A DNA stretch of 14,548 nt from Lachnospiraceae bacterium. Its GTDB lineage: Bacteria; Bacillota; Clostridia; Lachnospirales; Lachnospiraceae. The stretch's first letter is position 1. Every line of letters starts with the position of its first letter. Under the pieces are notes generated by a model. It made no database searches and was not told the DNA's origin. It was given only the letters and a program-made list of their open reading frames with translations. Both the position numbers and the translations under genes were made by a program. Shown one piece after another: positions 7,296 to 14,548 of this stretch. The stretch lies in NCBI GenBank assembly GCA_900764225.1, contig CAAFNG010000241.1, positions 1 to 14,548 on the forward strand, written 5' to 3'.

Positions 7296-7355
7296 CGCTT
7301 AACGAAGCAGTCATATAGCTTTTAAACTGAAAACAGAGAGGGCATAGTCCCTCTC
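7291..7355 (+). promoter_or_regulatory. Structured rpsH-rplF spacer with a perfect 7-bp hairpin
   Basis: The clearest element is GAGAGGG (7336-7342) pairing with CCCTCTC (7349-7355) around loop CATAGT. Upstream, AAAGC (7291-7295) can pair with GCTTT (7318-7322), enclosing a small stem GCTT (7297-7300) with AAGC (7305-7308). No T-run follows the main hairpin, so it does not look like an intrinsic terminator. The rplF ribosome binding site AAGGAGGA (7369-7376) lies 13 nt downstream. The function is unknown; RNA processing or ribosomal-protein binding are the obvious candidates. Confidence 0.55.
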
Positions 7356-7383
7356 CGACAATCTAAGTAAGGAGGACAAATTT

Positions 7384-7923
7384 ATGTCACGAATCGGAAG
7401 ACTTCCGGTTGCAATTCCAGCTGGCGTTGAGGTTACAGTCGCAGATGGAAACGTTGTAACAGTAAAAGGACCTAAGGGAACACTTGAGAGAGCACTCCCG
7501 ACAGAGTTAGAGATCAAAGTTGAAGATGGTCATGTAGTAGTAACAAGACCAAACGACTTAAAGAGAATCAAATCCCTTCACGGATTAACAAGAAGCCTTA
7601 TCCACAACATGGTTGTTGGTGTAAGCGAAGGTTACAAAAAAGAGCTTGAGGTTAACGGTGTTGGTTACAGAGCTGCTAAGCAGGGTAAGAAACTTGTACT
7701 TAACCTCGGATATTCTCACCCGGTAGAAATGGAAGATCCAGAAGGTCTTGAGTCTACAGTAGACGGAAACAAGATCATCGTATCTGGTATCAGCAAAGAA
7801 AAAGTTGGCCAGTACGCAGCTGAGATCAGAGACAAGAGAAGACCTGAGCCATACAAGGGCAAGGGAATCAAGTACGTTGACGAAGTTATCAGACGTAAAG
7901 TCGGTAAGACCGGTAAGAAATAA
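7384..7923 (+). CDS. rplF: Large ribosomal subunit protein uL6
   Basis: uL6 lies near the factor-binding site and sarcin-ricin loop of the 50S subunit. The 179-aa product has two similar domains, as expected: the first from [19 protein letters not shown] with the [12 protein letters not shown] motif (about 30-37), the second containing [25 protein letters not shown]. It ends with the family signature [20 protein letters not shown] followed by [16 protein letters not shown] before the ATG is strong. rplR follows after 17 nt. Confidence 0.98.
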   Translation: MSRIGRLPVAIPAGVEVTVADGNVVTVKGPKGTLERALPTELEIKVEDGHVVVTRPNDLKRIKSLHGLTRSLIHNMVVGVSEGYKKELEVNGVGYRAAKQGKKLVLNLGYSHPVEMEDPEGLESTVDGNKIIVSGISKEKVGQYAAEIRDKRRPEPYKGKGIKYVDEVIRRKVGKTGKK

Positions 7924-7940
7924 TTAAGGAGAGTGAGAAT

Positions 7941-8309
7941 ATGATTAACAAAGCATCCAGAAGCGAAATTCGCGAAAAGAAGCATAGAAGATTACGTCAT
8001 CATTTAAACGGAACTGCAACTACTCCTCGTCTGGCAGTATTTCGTTCCAACAAGCATATCTATGCACAGATTATTGATGACACAGTTGGTAAAACTTTAG
8101 TATCCGCTTCTACTCTCCAGAAGGACGTAAAAGCAGAGCTTGAGAACACTGACGATGTACAGGCTGCAGCAAAAGTCGGAGCAGTAATCGGTAAAAAAGC
8201 TGTTGAGGCTGGTATCGAGAGCGTTGTTTTCGACAGAGGTGGATATATCTACCACGGAAAAGTTAAAGCACTGGCAGATGCAGCAAGAGAAGCTGGACTG
8301 AAATTCTAA
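7941..8309 (+). CDS. rplR: Large ribosomal subunit protein uL18
   Basis: uL18 carries 5S rRNA into the central protuberance together with L5. The 122-aa product has the basic N-terminal tail ([19 protein letters not shown]), the [19 protein letters not shown] strand region (about 30-48), and the conserved C-terminal [20 protein letters not shown] (about 95-114) ending AREAGLKF. The ribosome binding site AAGGAGAG lies between the rplF stop and the ATG. Length and spacing are normal. Confidence 0.98.
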   Translation: MINKASRSEIREKKHRRLRHHLNGTATTPRLAVFRSNKHIYAQIIDDTVGKTLVSASTLQKDVKAELENTDDVQAAAKVGAVIGKKAVEAGIESVVFDRGGYIYHGKVKALADAAREAGLKF

Positions 8310-8326
8310 GAGGAGGAAAAGAACAC

Positions 8327-8836
8327 ATGAAACGTAATCTTATTGATGCTAGTCAGTTAGAGTTAGAAGATAAAGTAGTATCAATCAAGCGTGTTACCAA
8401 GGTTGTTAAAGGTGGTCGTAACTTCCGTTTCACAGCTTTAGTTGTTGTAGGTGACGGCAATGGACACGTTGGTGCAGGTTTAGGAAAAGCAGCAGAAATT
8501 CCGGAGGCGATCCGCAAAGGTAAAGAGGACGCTATGAAGAAGCTTGTTACTGTTGCAAGAGATGAGAACAATTCCATTACACATGACTTCATCGGAAAAT
8601 TCGGAAGCGCTGAGATGCTTCTGAAGAGAGCTCCGGAAGGTACTGGAGTTATCGCCGGTGGCCCGGCACGTGCCGTAATCGAGCTTGCTGGTATCAAAAA
8701 CATCCGTACAAAATGTATGGGTTCCAGAAATAAACAGAACGTAGTTCTGGCAACAATCGCAGGCCTGAGCCAGTTAAAGACTCCGGAAGAGGTTGCAAAG
8801 CTCCGCGGAAAATCTGTAGATGAGATTCTGGGTTAA
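8327..8836 (+). CDS. rpsE: Small ribosomal subunit protein uS5
   Basis: uS5 works at the mRNA entry tunnel and in decoding fidelity. The 169-aa product has the dsRBD-like N-terminal domain with the loop [11 protein letters not shown] (residues 25-35), the site of spectinomycin-resistance changes in other bacteria, followed by the [20 protein letters not shown] signature (40-59), and a C-terminal domain with [17 protein letters not shown]. The ATG at 8327 follows AGAGGAGGA. Its stop overlaps the AAGGAGG of rpmD. The loop looks wild type by eye. Confidence 0.98.
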   Translation: MKRNLIDASQLELEDKVVSIKRVTKVVKGGRNFRFTALVVVGDGNGHVGAGLGKAAEIPEAIRKGKEDAMKKLVTVARDENNSITHDFIGKFGSAEMLLKRAPEGTGVIAGGPARAVIELAGIKNIRTKCMGSRNKQNVVLATIAGLSQLKTPEEVAKLRGKSVDEILG

Positions 8837-8849
8837 GGAGGAAATGGAA

Positions 8850-9029
8850 ATGGCAGATACAATCAAGGTTACACTGGTAAAATCTCCGATCGGTGCAGTA
8901 CCGAAACACAAAAAAACTGTAAAAGCTATGGGTCTTACAAAGATGCATAAAACAGTTGAGATGCCAGACAACGCTGCAACACGAGGAATGATTCAGCAGG
9001 TGCAGCACCTGGTAAAAGTAGAAGATTAA
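8850..9029 (+). CDS. rpmD: Large ribosomal subunit protein uL30
   Basis: uL30 is a small globular 50S protein, absent from some lineages but present here. The start is ATG 8850, giving 59 aa (MADTIKVTLVKSPIG), the usual length. AAGGAGG (8835-8841) lies 8 nt upstream; another ATG at 8844 would be only 2 nt from it, and upstream in-frame codons lie inside rpsE. The family core LVKSPIGAVPKHKKTVKAMG (about 9-28) and a C-terminal helix (RGMIQQVQHLVKVED) are visible. rplO follows after 12 nt. Confidence 0.96.
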   Translation: MADTIKVTLVKSPIGAVPKHKKTVKAMGLTKMHKTVEMPDNAATRGMIQQVQHLVKVED

Positions 9030-9041
9030 GGAGGTGCCAGA

Positions 9042-9482
9042 ATGGAATTATCAAACTTAAGACCCGCAGAGGGTTCCAAGCATAGCGATAACTTCAGAAG
9101 AGGCCGTGGACATGGTTCAGGAAACGGCAAAACTGCTGCTAAAGGACATAAAGGACAGCTTGCTCGTTCCGGACACAAGAAACCGGGATTCGAGGGAGGT
9201 CAGATGCCTTTATACAGACGTCTTCCTAAGAGAGGTTTCAAGAACAGAAACTCTAAAGAAATTATCGCAATCAATGTAGACGTTCTCAATCGTTTTGAGG
9301 ATGGCGCAGAGGTTACAGTTGACAGCTTACTTGCAAGCGGTGCAATCTCCAAGGTCGGTGATGGTGTTAAGATTCTTGGAAACGGCGAGCTTACAAAAAA
9401 ACTCAATGTTAAAGTAAACGCTGTCAGCGAGACTGCAAAAACAAAAATTGAAGCTGCTGGTGGTACAGTAGAGGTGATCTAA
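9042..9482 (+). CDS. rplO: Large ribosomal subunit protein uL15
   Basis: uL15 threads through the 50S interior and binds late in assembly. The 146-aa product shows the glycine- and lysine-rich N-terminal extension ([20 protein letters not shown], about 19-38), the conserved [19 protein letters not shown] stretch (about 50-68), and a globular C-terminal domain with [29 protein letters not shown] lies before the ATG. Its stop overlaps the secY start by one base (TAATG, 9480-9484), and the secY binding site GAGGTGAT lies within its last codons. Confidence 0.98.
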   Translation: MELSNLRPAEGSKHSDNFRRGRGHGSGNGKTAAKGHKGQLARSGHKKPGFEGGQMPLYRRLPKRGFKNRNSKEIIAINVDVLNRFEDGAEVTVDSLLASGAISKVGDGVKILGNGELTKKLNVKVNAVSETAKTKIEAAGGTVEVI

Positions 9483-10795
9483 TGTTTGAGACTCTTAAGA
9501 GTGTTTTCAAAGTAAAGGAAATGAGAAGAAAACTTCTCTATCTGATCTGGATGATATTCGTGATCAGAATCGGATCCCAGCTTCCTGTACCGGGAGTCGA
9601 CAGTGACTTCTTTAAGCAGTGGTTTGAATCTAATACCGGTGACGCATTCAATTTCTTTGATGCGTTCACCGGCGGTTCCTTTACTCAGATGTCAATTTTT
9701 GCATTGAACATCACACCTTACATTACTTCTTCCATTATCATTCAGCTTCTTACCATTGCCATTCCGGCACTGGAAGAGATGCAGCGTGACGGAGAAGAAG
9801 GAAGAAAAAAGCTTACAGCAATCACACGTTATGTAACGGTTGGTCTTGCCCTGTTTGAGTCTGTTGCTATGGCAATCGGATTTGGACGTCAGGGAATGAT
9901 TCCGAACATGGACTTCCTGAAAGGAATCGTAGTTGTTGCAAGTTTAACAGCGGGTTCTGCCATGCTTATGTGGCTGGGTGAGCGTATTACTGAAAAGGGC
10001 ATCGGAAATGGTATTTCTATCGTCCTGACTATTAATATCGTGTCCAGGGTCCCGAGTGATATATCCCTTCTTTATGAGAACTTCGTCAAGGGCAAAACAA
10101 TTGCAAAAGGTATGCTTGCAGCCTGCATCATTGCTGTGATCATCCTGGTTGTTGTAGTGCTCGTACTTATCCTCAACGGAGCAGAGAGAAGAATTCCGGT
10201 TCAGTATTCCAAGAAGATGGTTGGACGTAAGATGATGGGCGGTCAGTCCACAAACATTCCGCTCAAGGTGAATACAGCCGGCGTTATCCCGGTTATCTTT
10301 GCTTCCTCAATCATGTCTTTCCCGTCTATCATTGCTCAGTTCGCTGGTAAGGGAAACGGAACAGGCATCGGAAGTGAAATTTTAAGAGGTCTTTCCTCTA
10401 ATAACTGGTGTAATCCAAGTCAGATCCAGTATAGCTGGGGTCTGATCCTGTATGTAGTGCTTTGCGTATTCTTCGCATATTTCTACACATCGATTACCTT
10501 TAATCCGTTGGAAGTAGCCGATAATATCAAAAAGCAGGGCGGTTTTATCCCAGGCATCCGTCCGGGAAAACCGACTTCAGATTATTTGACTAAAATCCTG
10601 AATTATATTATATTTATAGGTGCAGTAGGTCTTGTTATTGTGGCCGTTATCCCGTTCTTCTTTAACGGTGTGTTCGGTGCAGATGTTTCTTTCGGAGGAA
10701 CATCCATTATCATCATCGTGGGTGTTATCCTGGAGACCGTTAAGCAGGTGGAATCTCAGCTGCTTGTACGTAATTACAAAGGCTTCCTGAACTAA
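9482..10795 (+). CDS. secY: Protein translocase channel subunit SecY
   Basis: SecY forms the membrane channel of the general secretion pathway, working with SecE, SecG and SecA. The 437-aa product matches the bacterial length and its hydrophobic segments fit ten transmembrane helices, the first around residues 18-30. Landmarks are ITPYITSSIIIQLL (78-91), GERITEKGIGNGISI (166-180), the cytosolic loop RRIPVQYSKK (236-245) used in ribosome and SecA contact, NTAGVIPVIFASS (264-276), GGFIPGIRPGKPT (353-365) and the C-terminal NYKGFLN. Start overlaps the rplO stop. A 98-nt gap with hairpins follows. Confidence 0.98.
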   Translation: MFETLKSVFKVKEMRRKLLYLIWMIFVIRIGSQLPVPGVDSDFFKQWFESNTGDAFNFFDAFTGGSFTQMSIFALNITPYITSSIIIQLLTIAIPALEEMQRDGEEGRKKLTAITRYVTVGLALFESVAMAIGFGRQGMIPNMDFLKGIVVVASLTAGSAMLMWLGERITEKGIGNGISIVLTINIVSRVPSDISLLYENFVKGKTIAKGMLAACIIAVIILVVVVLVLILNGAERRIPVQYSKKMVGRKMMGGQSTNIPLKVNTAGVIPVIFASSIMSFPSIIAQFAGKGNGTGIGSEILRGLSSNNWCNPSQIQYSWGLILYVVLCVFFAYFYTSITFNPLEVADNIKKQGGFIPGIRPGKPTSDYLTKILNYIIFIGAVGLVIVAVIPFFFNGVFGADVSFGGTSIIIIVGVILETVKQVESQLLVRNYKGFLN

Positions 10796-10804
10796 TTGAA
10801 AATG

Positions 10805-10867
10805 AAGGTTGCGGTACGTAAGTGTCGCAGCCTTGATTTGTAAACAGGACTGTCTGTTTTCAGGCAG
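10805..10867 (+). promoter_or_regulatory. Two hairpins in the secY-adk junction
   Basis: The first is AAGGTTGCG (10805-10813) with CGCAGCCTT (10826-10834), nine pairs including one G-U, loop of 12 nt. The second is CTGTCTG (10850-10856) with CAGGCAG (10861-10867), seven pairs including one G-U, loop TTTT. The first is followed by GATTTG, at best a poor terminator tail; the second is followed by A's. Partial attenuation between secY and adk is possible. No convincing new promoter is seen before adk. Confidence 0.5.
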
Positions 10868-10893
10868 AAAAAAGGAAAAATGGAGGGTATGCT

Positions 10894-11538
10894 ATGAGAA
10901 TTATTATGTTGGGTGCACCGGGGGCAGGCAAAGGTACTCAGGCTAAGAAAATTGCGGCGAAGTATGGGATCCCGCACATCTCCACAGGAGATATTTTCCG
11001 TGCCAATATCAAAAACGGTACCGAGCTTGGAAAAAAAGCAAAAACTTACATGGATCAGGGACTTCTTGTTCCGGATGAACTGACCTGTGACCTTGTCGTA
11101 GACAGAATCCAGCAGGATGATGCGAAAAAAGGTTATGTTCTGGATGGTTTCCCAAGAACGATTCCGCAGGCAGAGTGTCTGACAGAGGCTCTGAGTAAAC
11201 TTGGAAGCAAAATTGACTATGCAATCGATGTGGATGTGCCGGATGATAATATCGTGAAACGTATGGGCGGCCGCCGTGCATGTGTGAAATGTGGTGCAAC
11301 TTATCATGTTGTATTTGCAGCACCTAAGACAGAAGGCGTGTGTGATACCTGTGGTGAGAAGCTTGTACTTCGTGATGACGACAAGCCGGAGACAGTTCAG
11401 AAGCGTCTGAACGTTTATCATGATCAGACACAGCCGTTGATTGACTATTACACCAGACAAGGTGTTTTGAAGACGGTAGACGGAACCAGGGATCTGAATG
11501 AGGTATTCCAGGAGATCGTTGACATCTTAGGAGAATAA
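10894..11538 (+). CDS. adk: Adenylate kinase, zinc-binding lid type
   Basis: Adenylate kinase interconverts ATP + AMP and 2 ADP in the cytosol, setting the adenylate balance. The 214-aa product has the P-loop GAPGAGKGT (residues 7-15), the AMP-binding region with TGDIFR (31-36), DGFPRT (84-89), and a long-form lid whose four cysteines Cys130, Cys133, Cys150 and Cys153 form the structural zinc site typical of Gram-positive enzymes. The ATG at 10894 follows GGAGGG (10881-10886). map starts 2 nt after the stop. Adk next to secY and map is a standard arrangement. Confidence 0.98.
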   Translation: MRIIMLGAPGAGKGTQAKKIAAKYGIPHISTGDIFRANIKNGTELGKKAKTYMDQGLLVPDELTCDLVVDRIQQDDAKKGYVLDGFPRTIPQAECLTEALSKLGSKIDYAIDVDVPDDNIVKRMGGRRACVKCGATYHVVFAAPKTEGVCDTCGEKLVLRDDDKPETVQKRLNVYHDQTQPLIDYYTRQGVLKTVDGTRDLNEVFQEIVDILGE

Positions 11539-11540
11539 GA

Positions 11541-12299
11541 ATGTCCGTAACAATTAAGACACAGCATGAAATAGAACTTATGAGAGAATCCGGCCATCTT
11601 CTTGAGAAGGTGCATGACGGTTTGATTCCTTATATCAAACCAGGTGTCAGCACAAAGGAGATCGACCGCATCGGTGAAGACATGATCCGGTCGATGGGCT
11701 GTATTCCGAACTTTCTGAACTACGGAGGTTTTCCGGCTTCTTTTTGCATCAGCCTGAATGATGAGGTAGTGCATGGGATTCCATCCGAAGAGAAGATAAT
11801 CCAGGACGGGGATCTGGTTAAGATCGACGCCGGCCTGATTTACAAGGGCTACCATTCTGACGCAGCACGTACGTATGCAGTAGGTAATGTATCCAAAGAA
11901 GCACAGCAGCTTATCAAAGTTACGAGAGAGTGCTTTTTTGAGGGATTGAAGATGGCAAAAGCAGGAAATCATTTAAATGATATTTCCAAAGCCATCGGTG
12001 CTCACGCAGCAAAATACCGTTATGGTATCGTACGTGACCTTGTAGGACATGGAATCGGAACTCATCTTCATGAGGATCCGCAGATTCCAAACTTCCCGCA
12101 GAAGCGCAGGGGCATCAAGCTCCTTCCGGGAATGACCCTGGCCGTCGAGCCCATGATCAATCTTGGTCGTGCGGACGTGGCATGGCTGGACGATGAGTGG
12201 ACAGTAGTGACCATGGATGGTTCACTTTCCGCCCATTATGAAAATACGATCCTCATCACAGATGGGGAACCAGAGATTCTGACGCTTACGAATCTGTAA
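11541..12299 (+). CDS. map: Methionine aminopeptidase, type I
   Basis: This metalloenzyme removes the initiator methionine from new proteins after deformylation. The 252-aa product is the short type-I form without an N-terminal extension. The active site is complete: His79 (substrate pocket), and metal ligands Asp96, Asp107, His170, Glu203 and Glu234, with His177 nearby; these fall within one residue of their E. coli counterparts. The GHGIGTHLHEDP segment (169-180) is the family signature. The binding site AGGAG lies inside the adk 3' end, and only 2 nt separate the genes, so the two are probably co-translated. Confidence 0.98.
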   Translation: MSVTIKTQHEIELMRESGHLLEKVHDGLIPYIKPGVSTKEIDRIGEDMIRSMGCIPNFLNYGGFPASFCISLNDEVVHGIPSEEKIIQDGDLVKIDAGLIYKGYHSDAARTYAVGNVSKEAQQLIKVTRECFFEGLKMAKAGNHLNDISKAIGAHAAKYRYGIVRDLVGHGIGTHLHEDPQIPNFPQKRRGIKLLPGMTLAVEPMINLGRADVAWLDDEWTVVTMDGSLSAHYENTILITDGEPEILTLTNL

Positions 12300-12333
12300 G
12301 CAGCAATTGTTGTTATGACATAGGAGGTAAAAA

Positions 12334-12552
12334 ATGTCAAAAGCAGATGTGATCGAAGTAGAAGGCACTGTTCTGGAGAAACTGCCTAACGCGATGTTTA
12401 AAGTAGAACTGGAAAACAAGCATGTGGTACTTGCACATATCAGCGGCAAGCTCCGCATGAACTTTATCCGTATTCTCCCGGGAGATAAGGTAACGATCGA
12501 GCTTTCTCCGTATGATCTTTCCAAGGGAAGAATCATCTGGAGAGATAAATAA
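12334..12552 (+). CDS. infA: Translation initiation factor IF-1
   Basis: IF-1 occupies the 30S A site during initiation and helps IF-2 and IF-3. The 72-aa product is a single OB (S1-type) domain with [20 protein letters not shown] (1-20), the [20 protein letters not shown] stretch (29-48), and [18 protein letters not shown]. Length is exact for the family. AGGAGGT (12322-12328) precedes the ATG. It lies 34 nt after map and is followed 12 nt later by an intrinsic terminator. This is odd, because infA is normally followed by rpmJ and rpsM in Firmicutes. Confidence 0.98.
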   Translation: MSKADVIEVEGTVLEKLPNAMFKVELENKHVVLAHISGKLRMNFIRILPGDKVTIELSPYDLSKGRIIWRDK

Positions 12553-12564
12553 GAAATTTTTGAA

Positions 12565-12599
12565 GGACCTGGCGGTTTTGGCTGCCGGGTTCTTTTTTG
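12565..12599 (+). terminator. Intrinsic terminator after infA
   Basis: A stem forms between GACCTGGC (12566-12573) and GCCGGGTT (12584-12591): eight pairs including two G-U, with possible extension inward (GG with CT). It is directly followed by a run TTCTTTTTTG (12590-12599). The stem plus U-tract is the classic Rho-independent form and begins 12 nt after the infA stop, so it should end the S10-spc-adk-map-infA transcript. Confidence 0.88.
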
Positions 12600-12685
12600 T
12601 TCAGAGAAAAATTATTCGGCCCTGTTCTGATAAAAAGGGAATCACATTTTTTTCACGCTTTAAACATAAACTGAACAGATTTTGT

Positions 12686-12694
12686 TGATATAGT
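12686..12694 (+). promoter_or_regulatory. Probable extended -10 promoter of the lipoprotein gene
   Basis: TGATATAGT matches the extended -10 form TGnTATAAT with one mismatch (TATAGT at 12689-12694, TG at 12686-12687). No good -35 hexamer is seen 17 nt upstream, which is common with extended -10 promoters. A start near 12701 would leave a leader of about 25 nt carrying the binding site AGGAG (12716-12720). The rest of the 173-nt spacer is AT-rich and holds nothing else I can support. Confidence 0.4.
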
Positions 12695-12725
12695 ATGGGC
12701 ATACAAGATAAAGAGAGGAGCTTAT

Positions 12726-14548
12726 ATGAAGAAAAAATATCTGGCGGCAATCCTGGGAGTTATGATAGCAACAACATCCGTTACCGCATGCGGGGCAACA
12801 CAGACGGAGACAAAAGAAAGTGCGGCTGAGAGCTCAGCGGATAAGAATACAGAAGACAGCAGTGCAGATAGTACAGCGGGTGATACGAAAACGAATGCGG
12901 ATTCAGAAGATTCTGATGCTGAAGAAGATGTGACCTACGGTGAAGTGAAGTCTGTAGAAGATGGAAAACTGACGATCGCAGTAGGAACAAAGAAGGACAT
13001 GGGAAGTGCACCCGAGAAGCCGGACGATGATAAATCAGACAGTAAAGCATCAGAAAAAACAGGTGATGACAACAGCGAAATTCCGGAGAAACCAGAGGAA
13101 AGCAGCAGTGGGGAAAATAATGCAGGAGCTCCGGATGGCATGCAGGGCGAAGAACTTTCCATGCTGGATCTTACAGGCGATGAGCTGACCGTTACAGTAA
13201 CAGAAACTACAGTGATAACCAAGGAAAGTGCCGGAGGACGAGGCGGAGCACTGAGAGGAAATCAGGGCGAAGTTCCGGAGAAACCAGAAGGGAACAATAA
13301 CGATGGCAACAAGCCAGAAAGTGAAACAATCGAACTCTCCGATATTCAGGAAGGTGATATTGTAGCGATTACTACAGATGACGATAGAAATGCACTGACC
13401 ATCAAAGTACAGAATAACGACATGGGTGGCGGCCAGGGCGGCCCTGTAGGTACACCGGGCGGAGATGCCCAGGGAGCAGACAGCTACGATGCAGCAAACA
13501 CATACGATTCTGATACCGAAGTATCGGACACTTCTCTGGAATCAACCGGAACAGACGAAAATGCGGCACTGGTTTCATCAGGCGCAAATGTAACCTTCAA
13601 CAATGTAGATATTACCAGAACCTCCGCAGACAGTACAGGCGGAGATAACTCCAGCTTCTATGGCGTAGGAGCAGCACTTCTTACAACTGCTGGGAATTCA
13701 TATGTAAAAGGCGGAACTGTAACAACAGATGCGGCAGGCGGAGCAGGAATTTTTGCTTACAGCGATGGAACGGTGTATGCGGCGGACACAACGATTAAGA
13801 CTACACAGGATACTTCCGGCGGAATTCACGCAGCAGGCGGCGGAAAATTATATGCCTGGGATCTGAACGTGGAGACCAATGGAGAGTCTGCAGCTGCAAT
13901 CCGAAGTGACCGTGGCGGTGGAACCATGGTAGTGGATGGTGGAAGCTATACATCGAACGGCGAGGGCTCACCGGCTGTATACTGTACTGCAGATATTGCA
14001 GTAAAAGATGCCACTCTTACAGCTAACGGATCAGAGGCTGTCTGCATCGAAGGATTAAATTCCCTGCATCTTTTCAACTGTGACCTTACAGGAAATATGA
14101 GTGATTTAAGCCAGAATGACAGCACCTGGACGGTGATCCTGTACCAGAGTATGTCCGGCGATTCCGAAGTAGGAAACAGTACCTTCCAGATGGATGGAGG
14201 AAGCCTTACGTCAGAAAACGGCGGCGTATTTTATACAACCAACACAGAATCGGATATCGCTTTAAAAGATGTAAATATTACATATAATAATGATAACGAA
14301 TATTTTCTATGCTGTTCAGGAAACAATAATGAGCGCGGCTGGGGAGAAAGCGGAAACAATGGTGCAGACTGCGATTTTACAGCAATCAGCCAGGATATGG
14401 AAGGCGATGTAATCTGGGACAGTATCAGTGATCTTGATTTTTATATGATAGACGGAAGCAGTCTGACAGGAGCGATCGTGGATGATGAAAGCTTTGCAGG
14501 AAATGGCGGGGACGGATACTGTAATGTATATGTAAGTAAGGATTCTAC
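12726..14548 (+). CDS. Cell-surface lipoprotein with beta-helix-like region (3' end missing)
   Basis: The frame runs open for 607 codons to the window end, with no stop, so the protein is incomplete. MKKKYLAAILGVMIATTSVTAC is a lipoprotein signal peptide: lysines, a hydrophobic core, lipobox VTAC with Cys22 as the lipidation site. Residues about 25-68 are a Ser/Thr/Glu/Asp-rich linker. Residues 69-88 (VTYGEVKSVEDGKLTIAVGT) and 202-230 (ending DDDRNALTIKVQN) look like short beta modules, separated by Gly/Pro/Glu-rich spacers with a repeated PEKPE. From about 278 onward, repeating short strands and turns (for example DGGSYTSNGEGSPAVY) suggest a right-handed parallel beta-helix. I recall similar hypothetical proteins from Lachnospiraceae. 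Carbohydrate binding or adhesion is plausible, but no catalytic motif is seen and the function is unknown. AGGAG lies 5 nt before the ATG. Confidence 0.88.
   Translation, partial: MKKKYLAAILGVMIATTSVTACGATQTETKESAAESSADKNTEDSSADSTAGDTKTNADSEDSDAEEDVTYGEVKSVEDGKLTIAVGTKKDMGSAPEKPDDDKSDSKASEKTGDDNSEIPEKPEESSSGENNAGAPDGMQGEELSMLDLTGDELTVTVTETTVITKESAGGRGGALRGNQGEVPEKPEGNNNDGNKPESETIELSDIQEGDIVAITTDDDRNALTIKVQNNDMGGGQGGPVGTPGGDAQGADSYDAANTYDSDTEVSDTSLESTGTDENAALVSSGANVTFNNVDITRTSADSTGGDNSSFYGVGAALLTTAGNSYVKGGTVTTDAAGGAGIFAYSDGTVYAADTTIKTTQDTSGGIHAAGGGKLYAWDLNVETNGESAAAIRSDRGGGTMVVDGGSYTSNGEGSPAVYCTADIAVKDATLTANGSEAVCIEGLNSLHLFNCDLTGNMSDLSQNDSTWTVILYQSMSGDSEVGNSTFQMDGGSLTSENGGVFYTTNTESDIALKDVNITYNNDNEYFLCCSGNNNERGWGESGNNGADCDFTAISQDMEGDVIWDSISDLDFYMIDGSSLTGAIVDDESFAGNGGDGYCNVYVSKDS
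13081..13288 (+). repeat. 16-bp direct repeat encoding PEKPE in the lipoprotein gene
   Basis: TTCCGGAGAAACCAGA occurs at 13081-13096 and again at 13273-13288, in the same reading frame, encoding the PEKPE of IPEKPEES and VPEKPEGN. The copies introduce two similar low-complexity stretches rich in Gly, Asn, Glu and Ser, each located before a short beta module. This looks like an internal duplication of a spacer rather than a mobile element. Confidence 0.7.

Noticed and set aside
8820..8849. Longer rpmD starting at 8820
   Set aside because: The extra codons are the rpsE 3' end and the AAGGAGG site; the ATG at 8850 gives a normal 59-aa L30.
10796..10893. Promoter for adk
   Set aside because: TTGATT and TTGTAA words exist but nothing like a -10 box lies 16-18 nt downstream of them.
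10792..11972. Long minus-strand frames (222 and 174 aa) across adk and map
   Set aside because: Both lie opposite complete enzymes with intact active sites and show no start signals or known motifs.
12601..12685. Small gene (for example rpmJ) or regulatory RNA between infA and the lipoprotein
   Set aside because: No frame resembling the 37-aa L36 with its Cys pattern is present, and the only pairing seen (such as CCCT with AGGG) is too short to support an RNA element.

Overview
The window is the front of the large ribosomal-protein gene cluster (S10, spc and the beginning of alpha) of a Gram-positive anaerobe, most likely a Lachnospiraceae (Clostridia) species. This rests on the gene order, the zinc-type 61-aa S14 (rpsN), the adk-map-infA genes following secY, the strong AGGAGG-type ribosome binding sites before nearly every gene, and the look of L29, L24 and the final lipoprotein. 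The genus cannot be fixed by reading alone.

Layout. Bases 1-36 are not genomic: they are an untrimmed Illumina Nextera (Tn5) adapter, so this is the raw end of an assembled contig. Bases 37-125 are the leader of rpsJ. From 126 to 12552 all genes lie on the + strand in the order rpsJ, rplC, rplD, rplW, rplB, rpsS, rplV, rpsC, rplP, rpmC, rpsQ, rplN, rplX, rplE, rpsN, rpsH, rplF, rplR, rpsE, rpmD, rplO, secY, adk, map, infA. Most junctions are 2-34 nt; three are 1-nt TAATG overlaps (rplD/rplW, rpsC/rplP, rplO/secY) and rplP/rpmC overlaps by 11 nt. Six junctions are longer (62-98 nt); five carry a clear hairpin and the sixth only a weak terminator-like fold. They are candidate regulatory or RNA-processing sites.

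A clear intrinsic terminator follows infA at once. rpmJ, rpsM, rpsK, rpsD, rpoA and rplQ, which normally come next in Firmicutes, are absent. Instead a 173-nt spacer with a probable extended -10 promoter leads into an open-ended gene (12726 to the end, at least 607 codons). It encodes a surface lipoprotein: lipobox signal peptide, acidic Ser/Glu/Asp-rich linker, small beta-rich segments, then a long region that looks like a right-handed beta-helix.

Together the genes make about half of the ribosomal proteins, the translocon channel SecY, adenylate kinase, methionine aminopeptidase and initiation factor IF-1: a translation and secretion housekeeping block. All the housekeeping genes look intact. 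I see no mobile element, CRISPR array, tRNA or rRNA. No undescribed system is demonstrated. The points most worth a second look are the contig-end artefact, the structured intergenic RNAs, the early end of the operon at infA, and the cysteine-containing beta-helix lipoprotein.
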